Origin: Chondrinema litorale
GTDB lineage: Bacteria > Bacteroidota > Bacteroidia > Cytophagales > Flammeovirgaceae
NCBI RefSeq assembly: GCF_026250525.1
Contig: NZ_CP111066.1
Span: 1 to 64,000, forward strand
DNA length: 64,000 nucleotides
Direction: 5' to 3'
Shown here: positions 44,878 through 54,620 of the stretch, piece after piece
Layout of the letters: each line of letters starts with the position of its first letter
Position numbering within the stretch: position 1 is the first letter of the stretch
The notes under the pieces: model-generated
What the model was told of the DNA's origin: nothing
The model's database searches: none
Seen by the model: only the letters and a program-made list of their open reading frames with translations
Position numbers and translations under genes: made by a program

Positions 44878-44989
44878 GATAAAATAAACAAATTTAAATG
44901 ATCGTAAATTTATTTAACCTTTCTTTGTAAGAAATACATCCTTTTACAAAAAAGGTTTTATGAAGTGATTGGAAATAGTTTTTGAAGAG

Positions 44990-45014
44990 CTACATAATGA
45001 TATTTATTATGTAG
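44990..45014 (-). terminator. Hairpin after the repeat-rich giant gene
   Basis: CTACATAAT at 44990-44998 pairs perfectly with ATTATGTAG at 45006-45014 over a 7-base loop, 88 bases beyond the stop of the gene at 45102 and before the prs start. There is no strong T run, so it is a weak terminator candidate. Confidence 0.4.
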
Positions 45015-45101
45015 TATAGATATTTAGACAACAAATTTGCTTTATGGAAATTATCTAGTTCTTAAATATATTAATTTTAATCATAGATTACTACTAATAA
45101 A

Positions 45102-48100
45102 TCAATTAGATAGAATAACCTCTTTAGATAGCTTTTGTAAATAATAATATTTACCAAACTTAATTTGAATAAAATACATGCCTGTAGTTAGGTGATCAGG
45201 CAATTTAATTGAGAAAATAGTTTCAAATATACTTTTATTCCTCTCCTCATTATAAATAGTTTGTCCAGTTAGATCAAAAATATTAAAACTAACATTTCCC
45301 AAATACGAATTTTTTACATAAACATTTAATTTTTCATTAAATGGATTTGGATAAACAGTTGTTAAGTTTTTTATTTCGCTTTGAATTGAATTTACAACAT
45401 CCTCTTTTCCTATTCCTATAACTTTTAAAATCTTTATTTCATTATTGTTTAAAAACCATATAGTATCAATATAATTCTTGACTTCTAAAGGACTAAAAGT
45501 TATAATTAACTCCTTAGTTTCATTTACATCAATATATCCCATTGACCAATCACCAATAAAACCACTTGGATAAACAATAGAATCTATAGTAATACTACTA
45601 CTGCTTAGATTTCTTAAGTTGATGACTTTAGAAGTATCTTTATTCACAATTACACTCCCAAAATATAAAGAATCATTATCAAATAATAAACTATCTTCTA
45701 ATAAATAGGATTTACTAAACCCTGAATCTGAATAACTTAATTCACTTTTATAGTCTCCTTTTTTGTTTAAAGCACTTTTAACAAAATAATAATATGTTTT
45801 GCCTTCAATGATTAATTCATCTTCAAAATATTGAATATCTATCCATTCTGTTAATTCCAACAATTGAGTTGTATCAATAGACTCGCCTCTAAATAACTTA
45901 TAATAGTATTTATCATCTCCCTGCCATGAAATAACAATTTTATTATCATAAAGTCCATCAGATGCATTAATTTTTATAGGAACACTTACTTCAGGAGCAA
46001 TAACTGTAATTTTCACTTCATCTGTACTACTTCCACCCTGATCATCCGTCACTGTTAGCTCTATCAAGTATTCTCCTGATGAACTCACTGTCAAACTCGA
46101 TTGGGCACTCTCTGAATTACTCAACCCATATCCTGTTGGCCCCGATAAAACAACCCAGCTATAACTCACGATCTCTCCATCACTATCTGTTGAACTACTG
46201 CCATCTAATAAGATCTCTTCTATCGGCAAGGTATAGGATGCATTACTTCCGGCATCTGCAATTGGTAATACATTGGCTGGCTCTGGTAATACCGTAATCT
46301 TTACTTCATCTGTACTACTTCCACCCTGATCATCCGTCACTGTTAGCTCTATCAAGTATTCTCCTGATGAACTCACTGTCAAACTCGATTGGGCACTCTC
46401 TGAATTACTCAACCCATATCCTGTTGGCCCCGATAAAACAACCCAGCTATAACTCACGATCTCTCCATCACTATCTGTTGAACTACTGCCATCTAATAAG
46501 ATCTCTTCTATCGGCAAGGTATAGGATGCATTACTTCCGGCATCTGCAATTGGTAATACATTGGCTGGCTCTGGTAATACCGTAATCTTTACTTCATCTG
46601 TACTACTTCCACCCTGATCATCCGTCACTGTTAGCTCTATCAAGTATTCTCCTGATGAACTCACTGTCAAACTCGATTGGGCACTCTCTGAATTACTCAA
46701 CCCATATCCTGTTGGCCCCGATAAAACAACCCAGCTATAACTCACGATCTCTCCATCACTATCTGTTGAACTACTGCCATCTAATAAGATCTCTTCTATC
46801 GGCAAGGTATAGGATGCATTACTTCCGGCATCTGCAATTGGTAATACATTGGCTGGCTCTGGTAATACCGTAATCTTTACTTCATCTGTACTACTTCCAC
46901 CCTGATCATCCGTCACTGTTAGCTCTATCAAGTATTCTCCTGATGAACTCACTGTCAAACTCGATTGGGCACTCTCTGAATTACTCAACCCATATCCTGT
47001 TGGCCCCGATAAAACAACCCAGCTATAACTCACGATCTCTCCATCACTATCTGTTGAACTACTGCCATCTAATAAGATCTCTTCTATCGGCAAGGTATAG
47101 GATGCATTACTTCCGGCATCTGCAATTGGTAATACATTGGCTGGCTCTGGTAATACCGTAATCTTTACTTCATCTGTACTACTTCCACCCTGATCATCCG
47201 TCACTGTTAGCTCTATCAAGTATTCTCCTGATGAACTCACTGTCAAACTCGATTGGGCACTCTCTGAATTACTCAACCCATATCCTGTTGGCCCCGATAA
47301 AACAACCCAGCTATAACTCACGATCTCTCCATCACTATCTGTTGAACTACTGCCATCTAATAAGATCTCTTCTATCGGCAAGGTATAGGATGCATTACTT
47401 CCGGCATCTGCAATTGGTAATACATTGGCTGGCTCTGGTAATACCGTAATCTTTACTTCATCTGTACTACTTCCACCCTGATCATCCGTCACTGTTAGCT
47501 CTATCAAGTATTCTCCTGATGAACTCACTGTCAAACTCGATTGGGCACTCTCTGAATTACTCAACCCATATCCTGTTGGCCCCGATAAAACAACCCAGCT
47601 ATAACTCACGATCTCTCCATCACTATCTGTTGAACTACTGCCATCTAATAAGATCTCTTCTATCGGCAAGGTATAGGATGCATTACTTCCGGCATCTGCA
47701 ATTGGTAATACATTGGCTGGCTCTGGTAATACCGTAATCTTTACTTCATCTGTACTACTTCCACCCTGATCATCCGTCACTGTTAGCTCTATCAAGTATT
47801 CTCCTGATGAACTCACTGTCAAACTCGATTGGGCACTCTCTGAATTACTCAACCCATATCCTGTTGGCCCCGATAAAACAACCCAGCTATAACTCACGAT
47901 CTCTCCATCACTATCTGTTGAACTACTGCCATCTAATAAGATCTCTTCTATCGGCAAGGTATAGGATGCATTACTTCCGGCATCTGCAATTGGTAATACA
48001 TTGGCTGGCTCTGGTAATACCGTAATCTTTACTTCATCTGTACTACTTCCACCCTGATCATCCGTCACTGTTAGCTCTATCAAGTATTCTCCTGATGAAC

Positions 48101-51100
48101 TCACTGTCAAACTCGATTGGGCACTCTCTGAATTACTCAACCCATATCCTGTTGGCCCCGATAAAACAACCCAGCTATAACTCACGATCTCTCCATCACT
48201 ATCTGTTGAACTACTGCCATCTAATAAGATCTCTTCTATCGGCAAGGTATAGGATGCATTACTTCCGGCATCTGCAATTGGTAATACATTGGCTGGCTCT
48301 GGTAATACCGTAATCTTTACTTCATCTGTACTACTTCCACCCTGATCATCCGTCACTGTTAGCTCTATCAAGTATTCTCCTGATGAACTCACTGTCAAAC
48401 TCGATTGGGCACTCTCTGAATTACTCAACCCATATCCTGTTGGCCCCGATAAAACAACCCAGCTATAACTCACGATCTCTCCATCACTATCTGTTGAACT
48501 ACTGCCATCTAATAAGATCTCTTCTATCGGCAAGGTATAGGATGCATTACTTCCGGCATCTGCAATTGGTAATACATTGGCTGGCTCTGGTAATACCGTA
48601 ATCTTTACTCCATCTGTACTACTTTCTCCCTGATCATCAGTCACTGTTAGCTCTATCAAGTATTCTCCTGATGAACTTACTGTCAAACTCGATTGGGCAC
48701 TCTCTGAATTACTCAACCCATATCCTGTTGGCCCCGATAAAACAACCCAGTTATAACTCACTATCTCTCCATCACTATCTGTTGAACCACTACCATCTAA
48801 TAAGATCTCTTCTATCGGCAAGGTATAGGATGCATTACTTCCGGCATCTGCAATTGGTGCCTGATTAATACTGCCTTGGTACTCATAAGCTCCTATATCT
48901 GTTGCTATACCATAAGAACGCACCTCATTCTTATAATCAAATACTACATTATACTTACTCACATCTTTACCCTTATCAATGACAGGTGAATTTGACGTAA
49001 GACTATAATTTTTATTTACTATATCTTCAAAATAAAGATTATTTATATCTTGTTCGTAATAGTTATTTGCTGAATCATAATCTACATTATTGTTAATAGC
49101 AATTCCAGATAAACCTGCATTAACTGTTAAATTATTATATATAATATTACTAGTACTTTCATCACTATATATCCTTATCCCACTTCGAGATGGATTAATA
49201 ATAGTATTATTTAAAAAATAAAAACCCCTTCCTGAAATCGTTGATCGATCATCACAAAATATGCCATCTGCTACTCCATCACCATTTCCTGCATTTATCA
49301 CAATATTATTGTAAACAGTATTATTACCACTACCAAATATAACTATTCCAGGCCCATTACCACTCTCTACTAAATTATTATAAACTACCCCTGTGGTTCC
49401 ACCTCCTATCAATATTCCCATATCTTGATATACCGCATTTTGTAAAGCGTAATTCTTGACTACATTACCAAATATCTCACAATCTTTAGTTGCCCTACTC
49501 ACTTGAATGCCATCCCAGCCTGAATTTTCAATTATATTATCATAAACTTTTATACCTTCAATATCATGAGGAAATACTTCATCTCCATTACAATCTATAG
49601 AACCTAAAGTATAACCTATGTACATACCTTCTCCTCCTGTGTCATGAATGTATAAATCATGGAAAAACACATCACGCATTGTATAGTTTCTTGCCCAGAA
49701 ATCTGGCCAATCACAATGTGGATCAGCTTTTGCCATAACTCCTGCAAAATTTGTGTTTTGGATTTCTAAATGATCTATCTCATAATTCGTACTTGTTGTA
49801 CTGATCGCTATTCCATTACCCAAAAAAGTTTTTTCTACTTCTACACCATATTCTATGGAAGCATCTCCAGTGCCTGTAAATCGAAAATATTTTGAATAAT
49901 TAATTGTAATTCCATTATATACTCCCTCAGCACCCAAAACTTTAACTAATCCTCCTTTATTTTTAAAGATGATTGGTGCATTTTCAGAACCTTCAAAGTT
50001 ATAGAAACGCAGGTAAGGATAATCTCCTGCCTCAATGCATACAACATCTCCAGGTTTAACCCCCATTTCATCTCCGTTATTCTGATACTTATTATTAGTA
50101 GTAGTGATAGTGAAATCACAATTACAGTTACAATCCGGATTTGGTTTTACAAATACTTTTATAAGATCATTACTACTTGCATTTTTATCATCAGTTACAG
50201 TGAGCATGAATTCATACTCGCCCTCACTTAAATCATTCACTTGTAAAATTGCACTAGTCGTATTTAACAATGTAATTCCATCTGATCCTGAGGTCTTTTC
50301 CCATTTATATGTTAAACCATCTCCATCTGGATCTCTAGATTCACTACCATCAATACTAATAGAATTATTCGGTAATACTACTATCTGATCTTCTCCTGCA
50401 TCTGCTACAGGAGGATTATTAACAGGTTCATCTCCCTTTAACACTGTTACTTTTACTTCATCTGTATCTTTTCCCCCTTCATTATCTACAACCTCCAACT
50501 CATAAATATATTCCCCTTCTTCTAAACCACTTAATGTTATTTGTGATGATGATGGATCAACTATATTACTTGGATTACCCTCTATCACTAAGGCATTTAA
50601 ATATCCATATAATGCACTTTCTGTTTTACTTATTTCTATTTCTATTTCTCCTGATGCACTGGGAGAAACATAATTAATAGAAACGGTTTCTGAACTATTA
50701 TTAGATGCATTAAGTGTAACTTCTTTTTCCCCTATCCTATAAATAGTTGTTCTATCTCCATCTCCTGCTCTACTACCAAAAAATGTGAAATTATACGTCG
50801 AACTTGCATCTAATCCACTAACTTTTATTGTATGAAGACCTCCTGAAATCCAATAACTACCACGCATCACATTATCAGAATATACCCCAGAATTATCTCC
50901 AGTGGTAGACCCTAATTCATTTGTACCCCCCCAGTTTGTTTCAAAAGTAATATCTATACCTGTAGAAATCCCTTCATCATCTTTTAAATCTTTATAGGAT
51001 AAACCTGCTAATGGACGAATTGAAAAGTTATTCCAATTTCCTGATGCTAAAGAATTTTGAGTAAGGTTAACTAAGATATTTTTATTTGTCAATCCTCCAG

Positions 51101-52277
51101 GACCATCTAATTGACGCCAGTTATAAGAAGTTATATTACCATCTTCATCATAGCTGCCTGTGCCATCTAAGGTGGTTGTAGCTACAGGAAGTTCTATAGT
51201 TTTATCTGAACCGGCATTAGCTATTGGTGGTAGATTTGATTTTACTACCTCTACACTTACATCATCAAAAGCTTGTGTGTTATCAGTAGACTCTATTGTA
51301 AGCCGGAATATATACTTTCCTGGTGACATATTAGAAGCACTTAATTGCAAGGATGATACTCCAGATAAAGTAGCAGCAGGACCTTCTATTTTTGTCCAGT
51401 TTATTGATTTTATGTTTTCTGAAGGGTAAGAAACAAAACCTTCTAGTGTCACGGAATTATTTGGCCAGTTTACTGTTTTATCATCTCCTGCTTCTACGAT
51501 CAATCTAATCCTGTTTTTACCTAAAAGCCATTCGTATAAATTAGGTGTATGAAGTTCATTATTGGTCTTATAGGCTCTCTGCCATGCACCAGCATGTCCC
51601 ACTCCTTCATAAATTGTGAAAATTGGTGGTACTGCTGGATTACAACTATTTATTGCATTAACCATATTATACGAATAATAAATCCCTACAGTGTTATCAG
51701 CATCACCATGAAACACCCAAGCTGGTAATTTTGCATCTGCTATATTACAGGCTAACCCCTGTGCATTTTGAGGGCCACAAACAGCAGCAATTGCTGCTAA
51801 TTTATCGGGATGTGTTACTGCATAATTCCAAACTCCTGATCCTCCTAAACTCAAACCTGTCAGATAAATACGATTCTCATCAACTCTATAAGTTTTCTTT
51901 GCATGCTCAACCACTTTATCAATAAAATTAGCCTGCCAGCTACTTGCTGCTAACTGAGGGGATATTACTAGAAACTTATGAGTTTCTCCATTGACTGTAT
52001 AGGTCATGTCATGTCCATCCTGGATATGTTTTGGAGGTCCATTTCTGGCAACTTTCCAAATATCACTTGTGCCATTTCCTATCTCGCCTTGTCCATGTAA
52101 AAAAATGAGTAAAGGATATTTTTTATTCTCATTATCATTATAATCACTTGGTAAATATTCCAAATAGCCAAAATATCCTTCATCAGACCATTTAGGAGTT
52201 TGCTGAGCTGATGCAATAAAATTTAGTAAACACAGAAAAAAAACTGTAAGAACTCTGATATGTAATGATGGATTCAT
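45102..52277 (-). CDS. Giant T9SS-secreted esterase with PKD repeats and beta-helix
   Basis: From ATG 52277 (MNPSLHIRVLTVFFLCLLNF, signal peptide ending ASAQQ) the product is 2391 residues. Residues 25-260 are an alpha/beta-hydrolase: PLLIFLHGQGE, TGLSLGGSG (Ser143), HGDADN, and a His in EGVGHAGAW. Then come two PKD/Ig domains, a 170-residue malectin-like module (about 398-570), a further PKD domain, a parallel beta-helix (about 715-1135, with YNNLVESGNGPGIVIFGSG and similar coils), ten PKD repeats of 96 residues (about 1140-2094), an FN3-like domain, an ASH-like domain (SLYFGSVIVNKDTSKVINL) and a T9SS type A signal (TVYPNPFNEKLNVYVKN). An ATG at 52331 would spoil the signal peptide. A surface adhesin or polymer-binding esterase is likely. 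Confidence 0.88.
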   Translation of the reverse strand: MNPSLHIRVLTVFFLCLLNFIASAQQTPKWSDEGYFGYLEYLPSDYNDNENKKYPLLIFLHGQGEIGNGTSDIWKVARNGPPKHIQDGHDMTYTVNGETHKFLVISPQLAASSWQANFIDKVVEHAKKTYRVDENRIYLTGLSLGGSGVWNYAVTHPDKLAAIAAVCGPQNAQGLACNIADAKLPAWVFHGDADNTVGIYYSYNMVNAINSCNPAVPPIFTIYEGVGHAGAWQRAYKTNNELHTPNLYEWLLGKNRIRLIVEAGDDKTVNWPNNSVTLEGFVSYPSENIKSINWTKIEGPAATLSGVSSLQLSASNMSPGKYIFRLTIESTDNTQAFDDVSVEVVKSNLPPIANAGSDKTIELPVATTTLDGTGSYDEDGNITSYNWRQLDGPGGLTNKNILVNLTQNSLASGNWNNFSIRPLAGLSYKDLKDDEGISTGIDITFETNWGGTNELGSTTGDNSGVYSDNVMRGSYWISGGLHTIKVSGLDASSTYNFTFFGSRAGDGDRTTIYRIGEKEVTLNASNNSSETVSINYVSPSASGEIEIEISKTESALYGYLNALVIEGNPSNIVDPSSSQITLSGLEEGEYIYELEVVDNEGGKDTDEVKVTVLKGDEPVNNPPVADAGEDQIVVLPNNSISIDGSESRDPDGDGLTYKWEKTSGSDGITLLNTTSAILQVNDLSEGEYEFMLTVTDDKNASSNDLIKVFVKPNPDCNCNCDFTITTTNNKYQNNGDEMGVKPGDVVCIEAGDYPYLRFYNFEGSENAPIIFKNKGGLVKVLGAEGVYNGITINYSKYFRFTGTGDASIEYGVEVEKTFLGNGIAISTTSTNYEIDHLEIQNTNFAGVMAKADPHCDWPDFWARNYTMRDVFFHDLYIHDTGGEGMYIGYTLGSIDCNGDEVFPHDIEGIKVYDNIIENSGWDGIQVSRATKDCEIFGNVVKNYALQNAVYQDMGILIGGGTTGVVYNNLVESGNGPGIVIFGSGNNTVYNNIVINAGNGDGVADGIFCDDRSTISGRGFYFLNNTIINPSRSGIRIYSDESTSNIIYNNLTVNAGLSGIAINNNVDYDSANNYYEQDINNLYFEDIVNKNYSLTSNSPVIDKGKDVSKYNVVFDYKNEVRSYGIATDIGAYEYQGSINQAPIADAGSNASYTLPIEEILLDGSGSTDSDGEIVSYNWVVLSGPTGYGLSNSESAQSSLTVSSSGEYLIELTVTDDQGESSTDGVKITVLPEPANVLPIADAGSNASYTLPIEEILLDGSSSTDSDGEIVSYSWVVLSGPTGYGLSNSESAQSSLTVSSSGEYLIELTVTDDQGGSSTDEVKITVLPEPANVLPIADAGSNASYTLPIEEILLDGSSSTDSDGEIVSYSWVVLSGPTGYGLSNSESAQSSLTVSSSGEYLIELTVTDDQGGSSTDEVKITVLPEPANVLPIADAGSNASYTLPIEEILLDGSSSTDSDGEIVSYSWVVLSGPTGYGLSNSESAQSSLTVSSSGEYLIELTVTDDQGGSSTDEVKITVLPEPANVLPIADAGSNASYTLPIEEILLDGSSSTDSDGEIVSYSWVVLSGPTGYGLSNSESAQSSLTVSSSGEYLIELTVTDDQGGSSTDEVKITVLPEPANVLPIADAGSNASYTLPIEEILLDGSSSTDSDGEIVSYSWVVLSGPTGYGLSNSESAQSSLTVSSSGEYLIELTVTDDQGGSSTDEVKITVLPEPANVLPIADAGSNASYTLPIEEILLDGSSSTDSDGEIVSYSWVVLSGPTGYGLSNSESAQSSLTVSSSGEYLIELTVTDDQGGSSTDEVKITVLPEPANVLPIADAGSNASYTLPIEEILLDGSSSTDSDGEIVSYSWVVLSGPTGYGLSNSESAQSSLTVSSSGEYLIELTVTDDQGGSSTDEVKITVLPEPANVLPIADAGSNASYTLPIEEILLDGSSSTDSDGEIVSYSWVVLSGPTGYGLSNSESAQSSLTVSSSGEYLIELTVTDDQGGSSTDEVKITVLPEPANVLPIADAGSNASYTLPIEEILLDGSSSTDSDGEIVSYSWVVLSGPTGYGLSNSESAQSSLTVSSSGEYLIELTVTDDQGGSSTDEVKITVIAPEVSVPIKINASDGLYDNKIVISWQGDDKYYYKLFRGESIDTTQLLELTEWIDIQYFEDELIIEGKTYYYFVKSALNKKGDYKSELSYSDSGFSKSYLLEDSLLFDNDSLYFGSVIVNKDTSKVINLRNLSSSSITIDSIVYPSGFIGDWSMGYIDVNETKELIITFSPLEVKNYIDTIWFLNNNEIKILKVIGIGKEDVVNSIQSEIKNLTTVYPNPFNEKLNVYVKNSYLGNVSFNIFDLTGQTIYNEERNKSIFETIFSIKLPDHLTTGMYFIQIKFGKYYYLQKLSKEVILSN
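46000..48860 (-). repeat. Ten tandem 288-bp repeats (PKD domains)
   Basis: The unit repeats with a strict 288-bp period. Nine copies (46000 to about 48605) appear identical at nucleotide level over nearly their whole length; the tenth, nearest the protein N-terminus (about 48605-48860), has several substitutions, including Gly for Ser in LLDGSGSTD and SYNW for SYSW. Each encodes 96 residues: PIADAGSNASYTLP, EEILLDGSSSTDSDGEIVSY, GPTGYGLSN, and LTVTDDQGGSSTDEVKITV. Identity including silent positions means recent expansion or gene conversion. Confidence 0.95.
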
Positions 52278-52483
52278 AAGTGATTTTACCTTATTGTAAA
52301 TAATTAATATTTCATTAACCATCATTAACATATCAATTTACATACCATAACTTGGCTTTAGAGTATCATTCATATTTATCTTATTGGTAGTATAGAGTAA
52401 CTCTAAAAATTTTACTTTATTATAATAATATATTTAAAATGCAAATATAACCTACTCTAGCAGTTTGTAAGATCACAAAAAAT

Positions 52484-53137
52484 TTATTTAAAAAATTTAT
52501 AAAAAGAATTTGTTGCTATTGATAGCATTTGTTTATCTCCTTTACTATCACCATAAGCATAAATATATTTATAATATTGTAAATTTATTATTTCTTTTAT
52601 CCGATTAACTTTTTCTTGACCATAACAATTCTTACCTAATAGTTTTCCTGTAATTTTACCATCTTTATTTTCTAGCTTAGAACTTATCAATTCAACATTA
52701 TTCTGGAAACACCAATATTTTAACCATAAATCTGCTGAGGCTGAAACTATAATAACCCGATGTTCTTTTCTTAAATGCTCTTGTATTTGGATTAATGCAT
52801 CAGGTCGTATTAATTTAGGTAGAACTTCATTTGTAAAACTTTCACACTTTTTACCAAACTCCTCTACATCCATATCTTTAAAAAAATAACTAAGAACCAT
52901 CTCCTTAGCTCTCCAATTCAAAATTATTTTAAGTTTATATAATAAAAGTATTGGTGAGAGAATTAAGAATCCTATAAAAAAGTCAAAAACACCTTTTTGA
53001 TATTTAATAATTTCTATAAAAGTATCTTTGTAAGTTATTGTACCATCAAAATCGAACAAAGCTAGACAATTATTTTCTGTATTTTCCTCTTTCATAATAA
53101 TAGCATTATACACATACTCACTTATATATTTAGTCAC
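52484..53137 (-). CDS. HAD-IB phosphatase (SerB-like), candidate DPPR phosphatase
   Basis: The 217-residue protein has HAD motif I LALFDFDGTIT, motif II VIIVSASADLW, and motifs III/IV in GKNCYGQEKVNRI and YAYGDSKGDKQML, with an extended hydrophobic cap (FFIGFLILSPILLLYKLK). HAD-IB domains of this type are found fused to UbiA-type phosphoribosyltransferases in many bacteria, where removal of the 5-phosphate from the ribose lipid is the expected reaction. Here it could supply that missing step. The frame overlaps the upstream GT-C gene by 8 bases; ATG 53095 is an alternative start. It is the last gene of the long operon. Confidence 0.8.
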   Translation of the reverse strand: MTKYISEYVYNAIIMKEENTENNCLALFDFDGTITYKDTFIEIIKYQKGVFDFFIGFLILSPILLLYKLKIILNWRAKEMVLSYFFKDMDVEEFGKKCESFTNEVLPKLIRPDALIQIQEHLRKEHRVIIVSASADLWLKYWCFQNNVELISSKLENKDGKITGKLLGKNCYGQEKVNRIKEIINLQYYKYIYAYGDSKGDKQMLSIATNSFYKFFK

Positions 53138-54620
53138 TAATTATTTCATATTCTGCAAAATAATAAGCTCCATACTTATAAGGTGCATTAACAGTTTTTA
53201 CTCTATTTTGTAAATCAATTGGTTTTTCAGGTTCTATTGTTGCATAAATGAAAAAATATTTTTTCTCTTTTATTAATAAAGAAATAAGATTTGTTAGCTT
53301 TTTTGAATTATCGACTAGAAAAAAATATTTCTTATCAAAAACAGTAGTAAACTCTTGACCAATTAATTGATCATTTACTAATACAAGCTCATTTTTTGTT
53401 TCTAATAAAGCTTTTATTCCAGGTCGCACTCTATTTTTATAGTCATTTCTTATGTAAATGTATCCAACATAAGTATTCCAATAACATCCAAATACTATTA
53501 ATAAAATTGACAAATAGTATATTATAGTTTTAACCTTATTTGTAAGATTGACTTTTGATATATTTTGCCATAAAAAACTTATAACAATTAATATACAAGG
53601 TATTAAAAACAGAAAATAACGAGGCCCCCACTGCTTTCCCCCATGATTTGGTATAAAAAAGCAAACTAAAATCATGAAAATTACGCCAACTGCAAATAAA
53701 TGTTTAACTGAATCATTTTTCTTTAGCTTTAGCTTAAGAATAAATATACTAGTTATTGTTAATGGAAAATATCTTATTAAAAGATAACTATCGATCTTAA
53801 AGAAATTATAAGCTTGTGTTATTTTATCATGCTTCTCATGTATAACTTGGTAACTATGTATACCTAAAAAGTGATTATATACTAAATAATTAGTTACAAA
53901 AAATAACAATATCGTTGCGATTGCTGGTAAAATAAATATACACCTTTTGCTTTCTTTGTTTCGAAGCGTTAGATAAATTATGACCAATCCACAAAAAATA
54001 ATAGCTTCAGGTCTAAACCAAGTAGATAATCCAAAAAACACTCCCTTTAATATTGGAAACTTTATGTCTTCTTTCAGAATCATTTCTAATCCAGAAAGTA
54101 TAAACAAAACTGCAATAGAATGTTCCCAATATATAGCAGCATATAAAGTAAAGGGAGTTGAGAACACAAAAATGAAGATACTTATCTCTCTATATTTTTT
54201 ATTAACTCCAATGTCTTCTAAAATACTTTTCAAATAAATCCAGCTTACCAAAACGCTAATCATAGGTATAATATACATACCCTTAATACCCAAATATTTA
54301 TATGGAATAATATTAAGTAACTGAAACAAAAAAGGAAACGATACGATATTTTCCTTGCCATTAGAATATACAAAAGGCTGAGTAAAAGGATAATAACCCT
54401 TTAACCATATATTTTCAACCCATTCTGGCACTTCTAAATTTAAAGCAACATCAAAACAACCTGTAGCAAACTGTTTTATGAGTAAAAACTTAATTCCTGC
54501 ATCTCCAGAATAAAAAGTATTATTACTAATTGTAAAGAATAGAAATAAAAGATATAATGAACCAAAAAAAATACTAAAGTTAATATTGTATATTGCTCTT
54601 CTATTACTAATCGATTGCAT
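53130..54620 (-). CDS. GT-C-like membrane glycosyltransferase
   Basis: Starting at ATG 54620 (MQSISNRRAIYNINF) the product is 496 residues with about eleven helices. The loop after helix 1 has TFYSGDAGIKFLLIKQFATG, with an Asp in GDAG in the usual GT-C position, and later YYPFTQPFVYSNGKENIVSF. RPGIKALLETKNELVLV opens a C-terminal soluble part. An upstream ATG at 54653 would overlap the preceding gene by 47 bases. It is coupled to the HAD phosphatase gene. The donor is unknown. Confidence 0.62.
   Translation of the reverse strand: MQSISNRRAIYNINFSIFFGSLYLLFLFFTISNNTFYSGDAGIKFLLIKQFATGCFDVALNLEVPEWVENIWLKGYYPFTQPFVYSNGKENIVSFPFLFQLLNIIPYKYLGIKGMYIIPMISVLVSWIYLKSILEDIGVNKKYREISIFIFVFSTPFTLYAAIYWEHSIAVLFILSGLEMILKEDIKFPILKGVFFGLSTWFRPEAIIFCGLVIIYLTLRNKESKRCIFILPAIATILLFFVTNYLVYNHFLGIHSYQVIHEKHDKITQAYNFFKIDSYLLIRYFPLTITSIFILKLKLKKNDSVKHLFAVGVIFMILVCFFIPNHGGKQWGPRYFLFLIPCILIVISFLWQNISKVNLTNKVKTIIYYLSILLIVFGCYWNTYVGYIYIRNDYKNRVRPGIKALLETKNELVLVNDQLIGQEFTTVFDKKYFFLVDNSKKLTNLISLLIKEKKYFFIYATIEPEKPIDLQNRVKTVNAPYKYGAYYFAEYEIISD

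Noticed and set aside
44941..44956. CCTTTT/AAAAGG hairpin before prs as a riboswitch
   Set aside because: It is a short AT-rich stem with no aptamer-like features.
46000..48860. Regular repeat array considered as CRISPR
   Set aside because: The 288-bp units are contiguous coding sequence without spacers; they encode PKD domains.
46079..48868. A ladder of identical 72-codon plus-strand frames across the repeat array
   Set aside because: They are antisense shadows repeated every 288 bases because the coding strand of the PKD repeats is identical; they have no independent coding signs.
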